A stretch of 64,000 nucleotides of DNA from Durusdinium trenchii (lineage: Eukaryota > Sar > Dinophyceae > Suessiales > Symbiodiniaceae), in the NCBI GenBank assembly GCA_963970005.1, contig CAXAMN010004158.1, positions 209,046 through 273,045 of the forward strand, in the 5' to 3' direction. The notes below the pieces were generated by a model, which did no database searches, was not told the DNA's origin, and was given only the letters and a program-made list of their open reading frames with translations. The position numbers and the translations under genes were made by a program. Positions within the stretch are counted from its first letter, which is position 1. Every line of letters begins with the position of its first letter. Below, in pieces: positions 1 through 12,853 of the stretch.

Positions 1-3000
1 AATACCGGTGCATATTGTTTCATGGTGCAGCTCCCATGTGGGGTGGATTCTCAGATTGGTTCCAGCTCCCAAACTGTCCGGCTTAGGGCGCCCTTCGCAT
101 GGTTGTCCGAAAGGGGAGAAGAACCCAGTGGAGCATCCCATTTTCTAGTCTTCCTGACAGTCACCATTGGTCACCCACTTCCTCCGTAAAGGGATATAGA
201 CATCGGCGCCAGATGTCACATGAAGGTCTGGTCATGTCGAGAAATCCCAAGCAAATCGGCTTCTTTAGCCTGGCTTTGTCGGCCCCTGACGACAGATGTT
301 TATAAGTGCGATGTTTGTATTGGATGAGCTGAAAGATAGCAAAAATACCGTAAATGAGCTCCAGTCACTAAGAAGCCAGTAACCCTGCTATACCTTCAAG
401 CCAGAACACTCCAACAACCATGAGAGATGTCATAATATGTCATAACATTCAATGCTTGTCGGGTGTGCTTGATTTCATCTGAGGAACCAGTCAAAGATCT
501 CCTTAGTAGTCCATTCTGTTCATTTTCTCATGTCAACCCAGGTAGCCGAGTTTTGGCCCACACCCATTTCATCTGAGGAAACCAGTCAAAGTCGATGTGA
601 AAGAGAGCAAGGATGCCAAGGATGCCAAGCCACCGCAGGGAGCTGAGGAAGAGCCGTTTTGTGTTTTTACTCGTCTCTCAACCAACACCGTGTTTTTGAG
701 ACGGTGATGCTATGTTAACACGTTTTGTTGTATTCAGGGTCTCAAGGCAAAAGGAAAACAAACAAGGTCACATGGCCACTGAGCAAATCATGTTCTTTTT
801 TTTGTTGCTGTGCTTTTTTTTTGTGCAATTTTGTTCAGGGTGTCCTCATGCTGAGGATCAAGCGTTTGGGGACCTTGTTTCCAGAGGCCTTACGGCGTTA
901 GTCGCAGTCGCAGTCCTCGGACAGCTTCAAAGTCACTATACGTAACAGTTTTGCTTCTAGCGATGTCTCTGTTGGCTGGGATACTGGAATTGATTGGTAT
1001 ACGCTTTTTTTCAGCAGCGAAACGGAAGACATCTTTGTGTCGTTTCTGAAGCTCGTATACGGGAAGAGCTTGAACTATCGGTGACCATGTACAATGATGT
1101 CAACAGGTCCAAACTGGAACGGAACCGTTTGACGCCGCTGACCTGGTCATGAAGACTGATGCCGTGGTAAAGCGTCAAAGCAGGAAGAGGAGAAGCAACC
1201 GGTGGAGTTGTGCATTGAGTACGTGTGGCTCAGCTGCAGCCACTGCACGAGGCGCTGTCAGGAAGACTGGAAGACACAAGAACGGCTCTAGCGCTTCATT
1301 TAAGGCTCAGCTGCGGCTCAGCCGCTCCAGTGTCAAGAAGAATACCTGAACGTTTTGGCTTCACGGAATCTGAAGATTTGTGTGCATTGTTTTGATAAAT
1401 GTGTGTCCTGATGTAAGCCTGATGTTTTTTGAGTCCCTGGTTTTGCCTATTTCCATGTTCATCAACAAATGTACAAGATTGTGAAGCAAGAAGACTCCTG
1501 ATGTCCTACGATGTCCTACTGAAACCTCAAGATAGAAGCTTCTAGACGCTCCTGTGACCGGTGCCCAGCGAAAGCAGAGGGCTGAAGAAGCCTGGCCTTG
1601 TTTCGGAGAAACGCACCTCTCTGAGGCTTCACTTGTTGCTGAAACAGGAAGACCTCAAGACACATACCCTCGAGCTCCAATTGGTGGACCGGAAGAAACA
1701 GGTGCCCGCGTGCCTCCCGCCCTTGCGCATTTGAGCATTTGAGCACCAAAAAGAGCAAAAGGGTCCGACATGATTGGGGCGTCAAAAAGAGCAATTCAAG
1801 GTCCATGCAAGCATGGTCTACAGTGTTGGTCTACAGATGGTCTAGGTCTACAGATGGTCCAGGTCTACAGTGTCTTTCTTCTTGTTTTCTTTGTTGTTCA
1901 ATGGGTCCCTTCTGTCGCGTTCGAAAAGGAACGACGGCCGGCCATGTATCTCTTCAATACACTCCAGCCGGTCGACCCGCCATTAGGAGCGATCATTCGG
2001 ATCGGCCACTCGGTGTGACAGAAGAAATCCTGATTCAAGTCGATTCATGGAATAGTTTGACAAACCCAGAGCGAACCAAGAGCTTTACTTGAAGGAGGGT
2101 TTGCATGAGTTGGATTTGATCTGATGTACTGCTGTAAAGGTGCTGCAGCAATTCTGAATAAGATTCCTTGTGTCAGTATACATCGGTGTGTGGAACACTT
2201 GTTTCCTTTTTTTGCAACTCTCAGCAGCTGTCAGGACCTGAAACTCAAGGGAAACTCCACAGGACATATAAGACTATAAGACATACTATGGTAATAACTA
2301 GAATAACCTGGCAGGCCTTGGCAGAGGTGGCATTCCAACCTGCGCGTTACGTGTATGTCTCGCGCGTTACGCGCGGCCGTGAAACGTGCAGGTGTTCGCT
2401 TCAAAGGAGGTCGAGTTGAAACAGTTGGGATCTCAGAGAGTTCTACTCCCTTTCCGTTTTTGTTGTTCAGATCTTCTCATGGTTCTCATCCTGAACACCC
2501 CAACTACAGGTCGGTCATCCAAATCCGACTCATGGCACTTCGGACCGGTCGGACTGGAGGTTGGTGGACCGGAAGGCCTTTCGGAGGGTCTGGGGAAGCG
2601 AAAAGCAGTCGCTCATGAACCTCAGAGGACCGTGGGAGGTGTTCGAGCCTTTGGTGGTTTTTGGGTGTTTTTGCGGTGATCAAGGTCTGTCCATCAAGTA
2701 CCTAGTATGGGATCCAAAGATGTAGAGGCTTTGGTGTTTTGATGTTTGGGGTGATCAGGGTTCGGTGTCCCATCAAGTATACCACTGGATATACCTGGAA
2801 TAGGATCCAAACACGTGGCCAACTTCACCGGTTGGAGGATCCTGGCATGGTGTTTGGCATGTGCACGCGAAGATGTGTGAGCGTGTTGGAGGTGCTGCAG
2901 AAGAATGAAACGTGTGGTGTTGGACGGGTTGAGGCATGTTTGGAAACCAGCTGCATGGGTCATGATTAACCATTATATACACCGGAAAGAGCGTCAAAGT

Positions 3001-6000
3001 ACTCTACAAGATGGCTACAAGTACCTGACACACGGTCATGAGTCATGTCCCATTTCCTAGGGCGTCCAGAATGGGTTCTTTCACAACCGAACACCTTGGT
3101 TTTTCCCACCGAACATGAACAGAATAGACTACCAGACATGGTCAACCCACCAGGTGTCATGATGTTTGACGGCCACATGGCCAACCTGTGGTTTCCGCCG
3201 TGTTGCGGCTGCACATGGTGTGCAAACCTCATGCACCTGCACGATGCATGCCGCATTGGCTCGACGTTTTGGTTGGCACATATAGAGCAAACGACAAAGA
3301 AACGTACACCGGTTTACTGCAGTTTCTACTGCTTGGAATTTTGCTCGAAGGAAAGAAACGTGTCCAAAGGGATTTGGGTTCATCTGGGCTCTATAGGCGT
3401 GAACTCAGCCTTTTCTTTGTTGGTCTTCATTTGTTCTCGTTTGTTAGAAGTTAGGTGTGTCCACTCAGTTGGCCGATGCCCGGCCCAGCGGAGGACAGGG
3501 TGGCAAATGCCAGGCCCAGCTCGAGGTGCAGATCTCAGGCAGCTGGGCTTTGACTCGCGTAGACTCGGCGTAGACCTTTCCTTTGAAGTGATCAAGTCTC
3601 CATGGAACTGGAATATTTACCGATCAGTTGGGGTGGCTTGAGGAGGGGTCAATGTATATATATATATATATATATATGACAGACATGGAGTGTTTGGGAT
3701 TGGATCCCCATGCAGGTGTTGGAACCTGAAGACAAGAGATTGCATTTGGCCCAAAAACGCACGCGTGGCGGGACATGCACTCATGAAGACTGAGCAGACT
3801 GATCTCAAGCTGACCCGGGCGTTTTTTCCTTGGTTTGGCATCTGGCTTGTTCCTGGTTGCGGAACGTTCCGAACAGTCACAAGGGGCGAGAATTCCCTGG
3901 CAGTTGCATGCCCTAACTTCCCAGTCGAAACGTTTCCTGCGGCCCGAAGAGGCTTAGATGTCCAAGTTACTTCCAAGAGGCTGGGGGGGCGTCTAAGATG
4001 GTCATGCACGGTTGGGCGTCTTCCGGGGAACGGAGAAGGACGTAAGAGAACCTGAATAGGACAAAGCAAACCGAACATGATACAAAACCTTACCGAACGA
4101 AGAAAAAGCAAAACTGAACTGGACCATGATCATAGATCCCCCGTTTTTTTTGCTTGGTCCAATGGATGATCCTTATTGGGGACCGACGTTGGCCGGAAGG
4201 TCTCGTCGCGTCACCTGGGCGCTGGTCCCAGCACTCCGCCGGAATCCGGCTGTATTTGCTCCCACTCGGGAAGAGACCCACATGGACATGGATGGTCTCA
4301 CTTACGGCGCAAGCAGTTAGGCAACTTGCACCCAACAGGCTTGCAGGGACCTGGTGGCATGTCGCTTTGAGTCACTCAGCCAATACAAAAATATATGCAA
4401 AAATGAGGATATATATAGCGCTATAGCTATAGTCCCATAAGTCTGACACATGTCATGGTCACATGGTCAAAACATGCTTTCACACCCCGCACGTCTCGCA
4501 CCCATTCTCACCTTCGCAGTCTGCACTTCGTTCGGTGCAGGGCGCCGCCGCGCTTTAACCCGGACTTTATCATCTCGACCCCTAGGCCGTCGGTGGAACG
4601 GGATGGGCTCCGCCACACCCTGAGCATCGGCTCCGCCACACCCGTGTCAGGTTGACCATGTGAACCGAAGTCGATTCGGTTCACTTTCGGGACTACCTCG
4701 GGTTCGGTTGGTGCCATGACCCAGCCATGAGCCAGCGAGTCCAAGGTCCTGGCATCCTTTGACCGGTCCACCAGGTAGCTCAACCGGTTCAAAATCCTGA
4801 TGCGCCCCACAGACACAGAAGAATTCGCGTCTGACTCCTCTCTTCTTGGCCTGGCGCTCCTTGTAATTAGGCAAGAAGGAAAATGAACTGTATACTGTAT
4901 ACCATGTGCTTTGTTGCTACTGTGAGCACTGTGCCACTGACTCAGTTTCACCACAAACATGTACATACATCATCTCACGTGGCCCATCTTGCAAGACTTA
5001 TGAAACAAACCAAGCCCTGTGTTTGGTTGGTGTGTTGCATTTTTAGTGCTTCCGAGTGCCACCATGCTCACCATGCTGTGAGCAGATGTCCCACTTGGCC
5101 TCAGTCCGATACCACGTCACACTGCGGATGTTTTGTCCCATGGCACCGGTACAGGTGAGCCTCCCTGACTTCCGTCCCGCTCCAAACGGATGTAGCGGAG
5201 ATGTAGCTGTGATGTACGGCGCACTCGACACGAAAGACTGAGGTGTTTGTGCAGCCGCTGCAAGTTGAAACGCGAGTCTTGGTATTTGATGGCTTTTGCG
5301 GCCAATGCCTTGCTGGACACCTGGCGGAGAAGAAAGTGGACGAAAACAAAACACCTACGACATCCTACGACGAGATAGGCAGGATGTTTCACTTTGGACG
5401 TCAAAAGATGGCTCTCCAAGATGGCTCCGAAGTCGGTCACCGTGGAGACCCTAGTTGACCAGTGAAAAAGGTGAGAAGGGACTACAAGACATGGTCAACC
5501 TACCAGGTTTAGGGATTCCAGGTTTTGACCCGCAGCCAATGGTCTTGTTGCTTGCACATCACATTCTCGATGTGTTGGCTATAGGCTATACATACGTAAA
5601 TTCCTGAAACACAGTGTTTTTGTGTGTTTCAGAGTAGACTCAAACATTTACAAGAGTTAAAGTTACAAAAACATTGATGTCAAAACATGCCAGAACAACT
5701 GAGGAAGGCGTGGCTTGCCGCTTGGACTGAATGAATAGCAATCCGTTGTGTAGGGTTGCATCAATCACATGGAGTTTTGCAACCAAAGCCGACCATGTTT
5801 CTCCGTAATCAGTTCGATGGTAGTTTGGATTGTATAAACATGTTTGTCCCAACCCTGTCCGCGTTGGTTCGATTTGATACCGAGCAAAAACCTGAAAGTC
5901 TATGAAAGTCTTCACATGGCTGTGAGCCTTATCATTCCAGGCTAGCCCTCTCTACCTTTGGAAGCAAGCCAGTGCCTATACCAGGATAGAGGCAAAGACT

Positions 6001-7570
6001 TGTTCAACAGGAATGCCGGTGTGGATCAACAGGGGGTCTCACACCTTCATAGCAGGCAGCTGTTTCTGTTGTAGGTCCCCAACAAGAACCTCCGGTTGCA
6101 CGGTCGATTCCGTTTCGACGTCCGCGAGGCGTCGGCCGAGATTCCGCGGGTTCATCGCTTCCCGCTGAGCTGTCGACACACATGTTAAATCATGTAGATG
6201 ACAATGTTCATGTAGACTCTTGATGAATCACCCTCCCATAGGAAGAGGTTGTTGCACTCCAAATGTTGGTGGAGTGATTTTTGTCCAGAGTCTGACACCA
6301 GGGCCGAACAGGCCACAAGTGTGACACCCAGCCGGAACGATTGGATTCGATGTGGCCAAGTCAACTTGTCCAACACACCTGAAGACTCTGACACTTCTAT
6401 TAAGTCCACCCGCCCGAGTCCAACCGCCGATCCAGTTTGTGTCCAAATACCTTTGACACCCCAACCGTCGTAAGATGTCACGGAGGCGGATAGAGTTGCC
6501 AGTGGGGGGTGTTTGGCTCTATTCAAGGGGGTGTTTTGTCCTACCTGGTGTCCTCCCTTTGGTAACGGCTGGTGTCCTACCTGCTGGTGGTGGTTTAACC
6601 ACCCTCCGGAACACCACCGTCTCCAAAGCTAGGTCCCCCCCGAATCTGGCGACCGGTGGTTGGGTATTCCAAACCTGGTTCAACCGAGTGACCGGGGTGG
6701 TTACCACCAAAAATCCGACCTCAAGGTTCCCCAGAAAGTGGCACACGATATGACACGACCTTATAAAAAAAAAAGAAACACACAACCAAAACATAATAAA
6801 AACAAACAAAACCAAAACAAAACCACAAACACATAATTATATACATTGTACGAATTTCTCAGGTACGGACTGAGACACCGGTAGCTCGCGTAGCTGGGCT
6901 TCCCAGGTCTGATTGCTGCGCTCTCTGGCTTCCTCTTGGTCTTCTTTTGGGACCTCTTTGGACCCAGGTGAAGCCGGCTGAACGTGTGCGAAAGATTTGG
7001 TGGTCCAAGAAAAGAACAAAAAACGGCTTTGGTTGTATCCTAGAAGACATGATTTCTTTCTTAAATATACCTAGATCTTCAGTCCGGCACTTTTACAGGG
7101 TCCGGCGCCGGACTTCCAACTCCGGCGCTTTTCTGGATTTGGTCCGGCAGTTTTTCCAAGTCACTTGAAATGTGGATTCTCAAGGCTTTGCATTCTTTGT
7201 GGCTTGCATTTCTTTGAAGATAATGATTTGCTTACCAAGTGTGCTCGTTTGCCTGTTCCGCTGTTTTCTCATTCCACCGGTTTCAGCATGGGTCACACTG
7301 GATCAATCAGATCCGTTTAGGTGATCTTCTAAATGAACCGGATGAAATTGGAACAGTGCGATGCACGTGTTGAAAGACCCAAGTGGGTGTACCTAAGCTG
7401 AAAGAACATAGGCAAAGATGTACTCCCATTGTTTCAGGATGTCGGGGCGCTGGGATATAATTAGTCCTAGTTGCGCAGGGTTGCAGGCCTGCCGGACAAG
7501 TTTTGGGCTGTGGAACTTGTGTTGTTCAGAATCTCAATGTTTTGCAGGGAGTTGCTAAAGAAATGCACGT
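1..7570. other. Region with no recognised gene
   Basis: I see no conserved coding domain here on either strand; the open frames are short and overlap one another. The stretch holds a (TA)n run at 3655-3677 and a short duplication of a phrase containing CATCTGAGGAA (about 475-490 and 569-590). The phrase AGACATGGTCAACC is shared by about 3133 and 5489. An A/C-rich tract lies at about 6766-6840. A GC-rich patch at 6080-6175 reads as open coding-like sequence and could be an isolated exon, but I cannot assign it to any family. The region is probably intergenic or intronic. Confidence 0.5.
3655..3677. repeat. TA dinucleotide microsatellite
   Basis: An uninterrupted run of alternating T and A, about 23 bp. 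A similar run lies at 19974-19992. Confidence 0.9.
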
Positions 7571-7655
7571 CGTAACTCCGGCGTAATTTCCCGTAACTCC
7601 GGCGTATTTTCCCGTAACTCCGGCGTAATTTCCCGTAACTCCGGCGTATTCTTTT
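7571..7655. repeat. 21-bp tandem repeat, four units
   Basis: Four head-to-tail units beginning CGTAACTCCGGCGTA start at 7571, 7592, 7613 and 7634, a constant 21-bp period. The units alternate between AATTTCC and TTTTCC after the core. The core shares the CCGGC motif with the CCGGC-rich stretches at about 7080-7165 and 8085-8175. Confidence 0.9.
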
Positions 7656-9045
7656 GGACTCAGTCTTTTGAATTTTGAAAAGTTTTTCAACTAAGAATTT
7701 CGACGGGAACCCTGAGTTCTGCTACTTTATTGGCGGGGCCGTCCTGAGGCAAGCTTTAAAAAGACCATTTAAAACCATAAGAATCATGGAGAGCCACTTT
7801 GTAAACAAAGAAAAACTTTAGTGACACGGTTGCAGAGAAATAGGGGCTCCTTGCCACATACTCCTTGGTTTCTTCTTGGAAGTCTTTGCTTGGGCACAAG
7901 TTTGCTTATATTTTGTGATGGTTCTGCTCTTAGGCCATTCGGAAGATGGGCGAGGGCAATGGGAACGGGAAGGCTCCAGTGCTGGGTTGTGGAATGAGTG
8001 TGTTCCAGAAAAAACTACTTGTGGTGCAAAGGCAGTTTGCTATATGATCCAACCTTTTATCATCTCTGTTTTTCAGAATCTTGGATCCGGATGTTTTTTC
8101 AGGTCTCCGGCGTTTTTTTTCGGAATCCGGCGGAAAATTTTGCCGGATTGAGGTCCGGCACTTTTTTTCCGCCCAAAGGAGGATCCAGGTATGGGGTCCC
8201 CCGTCAGCGTATATGTTTGAATAGACGTACGACGTCGTGGTTACGACACAGGTACGAACTGAGACTCCATCCTTCGTCCCACACGATCCATCAACTGGCG
8301 CAAGTATGAGCTACGTTCACCGCCCGAAAACAGTATTTGCTTATATATGGATCGTCTGGGAGTACTATGACATACTATAAACTATCGCCTTTTGCTATGC
8401 CCAGCTGCCGGGATGGCAGTTTGGAGGTGCCGCACTTGGTCACACAAACACACGGTACCTGGCTGGGCAACTATAGACGACTATGATGCCGCATCACGAA
8501 GCGAGCCCGATGTTGCGCATTGGCTCGTTTTGGGATCAGCTGGCCGCACCAAACACCGCAAGCGCACGGTCAGTCTTTTTTGGGGCTGGATGTTTTCCCG
8601 ATGAGAGAATGAAGGGGTCCCATGCGCCGGTCCTTGCAACTCCATGTATATACTGTAACAACAAATACTACTGAGAGTGTCCCGGACAGTCCGGACAGTC
8701 CTAAGTGTGGTTTCACTGATGTCTGTCCATTTAATATCATGTTCACCTTCAATAATCAACTAGCTTAGCCAATTGGTCCTAGAGACCTGTCAAGTCCGGG
8801 GATCCAGTGCATCCACTGAATGCTCTATTTTTTTCACACAGATACCCTCACATCTCCGGACCCGACTTCAAGTGCTCCTCAAAAATTGGATTGTGAGCCT
8901 ATTGAACACATATGAAAACACAAAACCATTCAAACCATTGCAAACCAATGTTTAGTTCTTCGATTTGTTTAACATGATATTTTAGTGAAACCATAACATG
9001 GTGCAGTGAAACAAGAACGGTGTAGTGTGGCGGTGTGGCCAGGTG
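7656..9045. other. Region with no recognised gene; CCGGC-rich repeat
   Basis: No gene is recognised. At 8085-8175 there is a stretch with repeated TCCGGC/GTCCGGCA motifs separated by T runs. It resembles the stretch at 7080-7165 and suggests two diverged copies of one repeat. Confidence 0.5.
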
Positions 9046-9077
9046 TTCAATCTTGGCCATTTTGGCTCAAGATTGAA
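9046..9077. other. Spliced-leader relic inside a hairpin
   Basis: Positions 9056-9071 read GCCATTTTGGCTCAAG, identical to the last 16 nt of the 22-nt dinoflagellate spliced leader as I know it. The match lies in a 10-bp perfect inverted repeat, TTCAATCTTG (9046-9055) with CAAGATTGAA (9068-9077). The next bases are ATT, not GT, so this does not look like a working SL RNA gene with its donor site. In dinoflagellates such genomic matches can be traces of reverse-transcribed, trans-spliced mRNA. A chance match with a palindrome is the alternative. Confidence 0.5.
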
Positions 9078-12000
9078 TAGCCGGAATAGCTGGTATCCCT
9101 CTCGAGCGTTTTGAAGCCAACCCAACCCATCCTGATTAGTTGTCAGGGCTCGCTCAATGTCAGCCACCTAGTTGGCTGCTATTGGGTAGGTGTGGCAGGT
9201 GACATGTCTTTGTTGGATGTGTCAGGGTTTCAATAACTTAAGGTCCCCTGCTTTGCAGCTATTGGATGTGTCACCTGGATGTGTCAGGGTTCCCCTGCAC
9301 TTGTTGTTCCCCTTTTGCAAGAAATCACTTCTCCACCAGCTTCGGGAAAAAAAACGATGTTGCTTTTGATGTGGGTGGGGTGGTAGGGGGATCACTACAC
9401 AAGCAGTGTTTCACTATGTTTCCAAATAATTCCCATGGGAACATCTCGATCTGGCAGTTCACATCAAAAAGCATATACCAGTACCACCCTTGGGGTGGTT
9501 TATAGAGCCCCCTGAAGATGTATTTTCCATCTAAAAACCACCCGAATTGGCTGGTGCTGGTCTAGTGTTGTTCATTTACTTTGGACCAACAACAGTGCGG
9601 CCCCAACCACTTTGCCGCGGCAGGCATCGTCTCCAGGGCCTCACGCAAGAGGAAGCGGATGAGGACGAAGATCTGGGCCACGTGGCACAGGTCCCCGCCA
9701 CGCTCTACGAAGGCAGCGGGGTCGAGGGCGGAAGGCGATTCCCAAGCAGAAAGGTGTGGATGGTGCAAAGGGCATGGATGGTGTGTAGAAACCATGCGCG
9801 GTGGGGGGGAAAGGGGAAAGGGTGGTCCTAATGGTTGTGGATGCATGGACCATGTGTGGATCAGGTGGAGAGATTGACACCGAGACTAGGGGAGACTTGT
9901 CTTCTAGGAAGCAGGAAGCTGGTAAGTATATAATTATAGCATATTCTACGTGCACTTCCGTGTTCGATGTTGATGTTTGTTGATCATTGTATTCACATCC
10001 AATTACAATCAAACCCAATCTTGTTTGACTGTATCAAATCAAACGCCTACCACCCCTTCTCAACCGTATCACCAACCCCTACTGAGTATCTAGATGTATC
10101 AAGTATCTACCATTATAATATGCAAAAACAACAACAACAACATCCTTTCACCCAGAAACCTTGGGCCCAAGGCTGAAGGCCTCGCACGCCTCCACCTCCC
10201 ACATCTCCCACCTACCCACACCGCCACCGCCACCCTGGCCTGCAGGTGGTGAGACGAGCCGAAGTACCAAGGATCGTTCCTCACCTGTGCTCACTCGCCT
10301 CGATCGCCCGGTCTCCCTCCAAGCCCGCCCCGCGAGCGTGGCCGAGCCGCGCTCGCCCACCTTCGACCTGACGCCCACGCGCCATAGCACCAAGGATCGC
10401 ATGCGGGCACACACGGCCAAGTGACTGTACCCCCCCAAAGAACATGACGCATGAAGAAAGGAACTTATTTATTAACCAAATGAGGAGCCGGAGATGGAGA
10501 CAGAAACAAGAACATGGAAGACCATGCCATGCCTTCCATTTTGTTGATGTTCTTTTCATATCTTTTCATAAGTCATGAATTTCACCATGGTGTTTGAAAC
10601 TCCGAACCCGAACTTCGAGGGGATTCAGGAATCCTCCCTTGGTGTGGTCAGCAAACTGGAAGAGCATCAACTCACACTGGAGCAGGATATATCAACTCAA
10701 TCAACTCAATTGGACTGTTTGTTTTGGTGCTTTTCGAGTTTGGCCATACCCAACTTGGGTGGTGGGTTTCAGTCTTCAATGTGAAAAAAAAAGGAAAACA
10801 CACGTCACTTGGCCGATTAGGGAAATCCCACTAGCTCATATGTTCAAAGCGAAACCATCAACCAGCCATCCATTCAACAGCGGATGGGTGCCTGAGAGGG
10901 CCGTTTTTCTGCCAAATGGCAAGTGGTCAACCGAGGAATTGATGGATGTGGCGATTGTAAAACCGGTGGACCTGCGCAGGCGGACAGTCAGGTGGACCTG
11001 CGCAGGTCTGGACATCAAGACCCCCAACCAGGTGAGTTGGACCTCGTTATACTGGAGAAAACACATATAAAAACACTCTACGAACCATGAGGTTGTATTG
11101 ACCAGGCTTTACTTTAGGCCGTTGGACCGGATGACTAGATGAGTGATTTTGGACCGGAACGCCACGTTCTTCGTGATCCTCCCTCAGACACCTGGCAAAT
11201 CTGGCCCTGGAGTCAGCAAGTTTGTCAGCAGGTTGCAGATCATTTGGGTGAGTTAGATGTGACCTGCTGTCTTAAGATATCTTGAGATGCAGACCACAAA
11301 AAGGGACGATCAGCGAGAGCGCCTCGAGATCTCTGAGATGGAAGGCAGGATGAGAGTGGAAGAGACATTCTTGGGAGAAGACAGATGTCCATTCTGGCAC
11401 GGTTTTTGCCAGTCGAAGCCCGTGCCGTTCGTTCGGCGAGGAGTCAGTCCTCACGAACGGAAGACCTACGAGTCACGGGGTGCCGAGTGCCGGGTGGGTC
11501 TCGGGTGCCCAGAAGATCCATCCTCACTATATGCAACTATAGGGATGAAAAAAACAGTACCCTTTGTGACTCCTGGTAAGGTTGTTTCGTTGGATAAAGC
11601 ACCCCGGCATGGAGATGATGCCGTTCTTCCATGGGTTGTTTTGTGAGTTCTTGCCCACCGAAAGGCAGACTGAGATGCAGGCCTCAGCTTTCGCTGGAAG
11701 GCTCAACGGGGGGGAAAGCCCCACTAATCCGCCGAGGGCGCACCAGCGCCCAGCCCGCGCGCCGTTGGAAAAGCGTCGAATAGGCCAGGGGACAGTCACG
11801 CCGCGACGCTCTGTCTCGGCTCCAGCTGGCAGATGGGATGAGTGGATCAGCAGGTTTCAAACACATGGCGAAGAGCCCCCCCCCTGCGGTGCCGATGCCC
11901 GCTCAAGGTCTCACTGAAATACACCCACCATTCAGCCCGTCGACACGGAGGTTGAACACCCGATTTGAAGACATGGAGACTGCAAAACCGATGGCAAGTG

Positions 12001-12727
12001 GTGGATTTGAACTAACTTTCCTCTACCAAACCTGGAAAGCTTTCTTTGTCACATCGCCCATGTGTTGCGTCATGTGAAAGTTCACATCTGGCCACGTTCA
12101 AGAGACTTCCTCACCAACTAAAGACAAACTCTGAAAGTTCCTACCGTTGAACAGGCATGTTTTGCTTCCAACGGGCCGCGTCGAGCCTTGCGGGTGAATT
12201 TTGCGCTCATGAATGTCAGCAGCGATGTAGTCTTCGTGAAGCAGAACACATCTCATGATACAGCAGCTTCAGCTGAAGTTTTTGCTCTTTACTTCCTATT
12301 GTTAGTTTTCGTTGTTTTAATCAGCTCGTGGGATTGTTTTCACTGAAGGAGCTGAACCGATTAGACTTAGTACGACATTGGTACAGCAACAAGTAGTGGT
12401 AGTAGTAGTAGTAGTAGTAGGAGTAGGAGTAGGAGTAGTAGGAGTAGTAGGAGTAGTAGGAGTAGCAGTAGGAGTAGTAGGAGTAGCAGTAGGAGTAGGA
12501 GTAGGAGTAGGAGTAGCAGTAGTAGCAGTAGCACTAGGACTGGGACTGGGAGTCCATCAAGAAGGGACACCATCCTAGCAGCTGCCTCAACTGAACCCTG
12601 CAAGGAAATTACAAGAATTACAGAGCAGATTAGTGGGCTGGATGTAAAACAGTTCTTCTGGCTCAAGTTCGGTGAACAAAAAACGGCTAACATGTTTGCA
12701 ATGGTTTGCCCAACTCCTGCTCTCCAG
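9078..12727. other. Upstream region with GC-rich exon-like patches
   Basis: No conserved domain is visible. Three GC-rich patches stand out from the AT-richer background. At 9638-9720 the frame after a CTCCAG acceptor is acidic (TQEEADEDEDLGH). At 10161-10424 the frame is rich in Ser, Pro and Arg and contains STKDR twice. At 11690-11840 the frame is rich in Pro and Arg. They lie just upstream of the first recognised exon of the membrane-channel gene and could encode a disordered N-terminus. This rests only on composition and position. Confidence 0.3.
12391..12532. repeat. GTA/GGAGTA trinucleotide microsatellite
   Basis: An imperfect trinucleotide and hexanucleotide array built from AGT and AGG units, about 140 bp. 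It makes a long false leucine-rich reading frame on the minus strand. Confidence 0.9.
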
Positions 12728-12853
12728 CTCTGCACTCGAAGTTCACCCAGGAGAGCTTGGGCTTCGCCCTTCTCACATCGCTGGCCATTATGGTCGGGTG
12801 CTCCTGGGTTTTCCACCGTCTTCAGCGGCGGTTCCCACACCTCTACGATGCAA
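12728..12853 (+). CDS. TMEM63-like gene, exon A (first membrane segment)
   Basis: After a good acceptor (CTCCTGCTCTCCAG; alternative start 12751 after CACCCAG) the frame reads QESLGFALLTSLAIMVG followed by RRFPHLYDA. This matches the first transmembrane helix and the following basic R-F-P-x-x-Y motif of DUF221 proteins. It ends at a canonical GTGAGT donor with one base of the next codon left over. Confidence 0.6.

Noticed and set aside
9046..9077. Working spliced-leader RNA gene
   Set aside because: The match lacks the first bases of the leader and is followed by ATT, not a GT donor.
12367..12840. Minus-strand leucine-rich ORF of 157 codons
   Set aside because: The leucine run is the reverse reading of the GTA/GGAGTA microsatellite, and it overlaps the supported exon A on the other strand.
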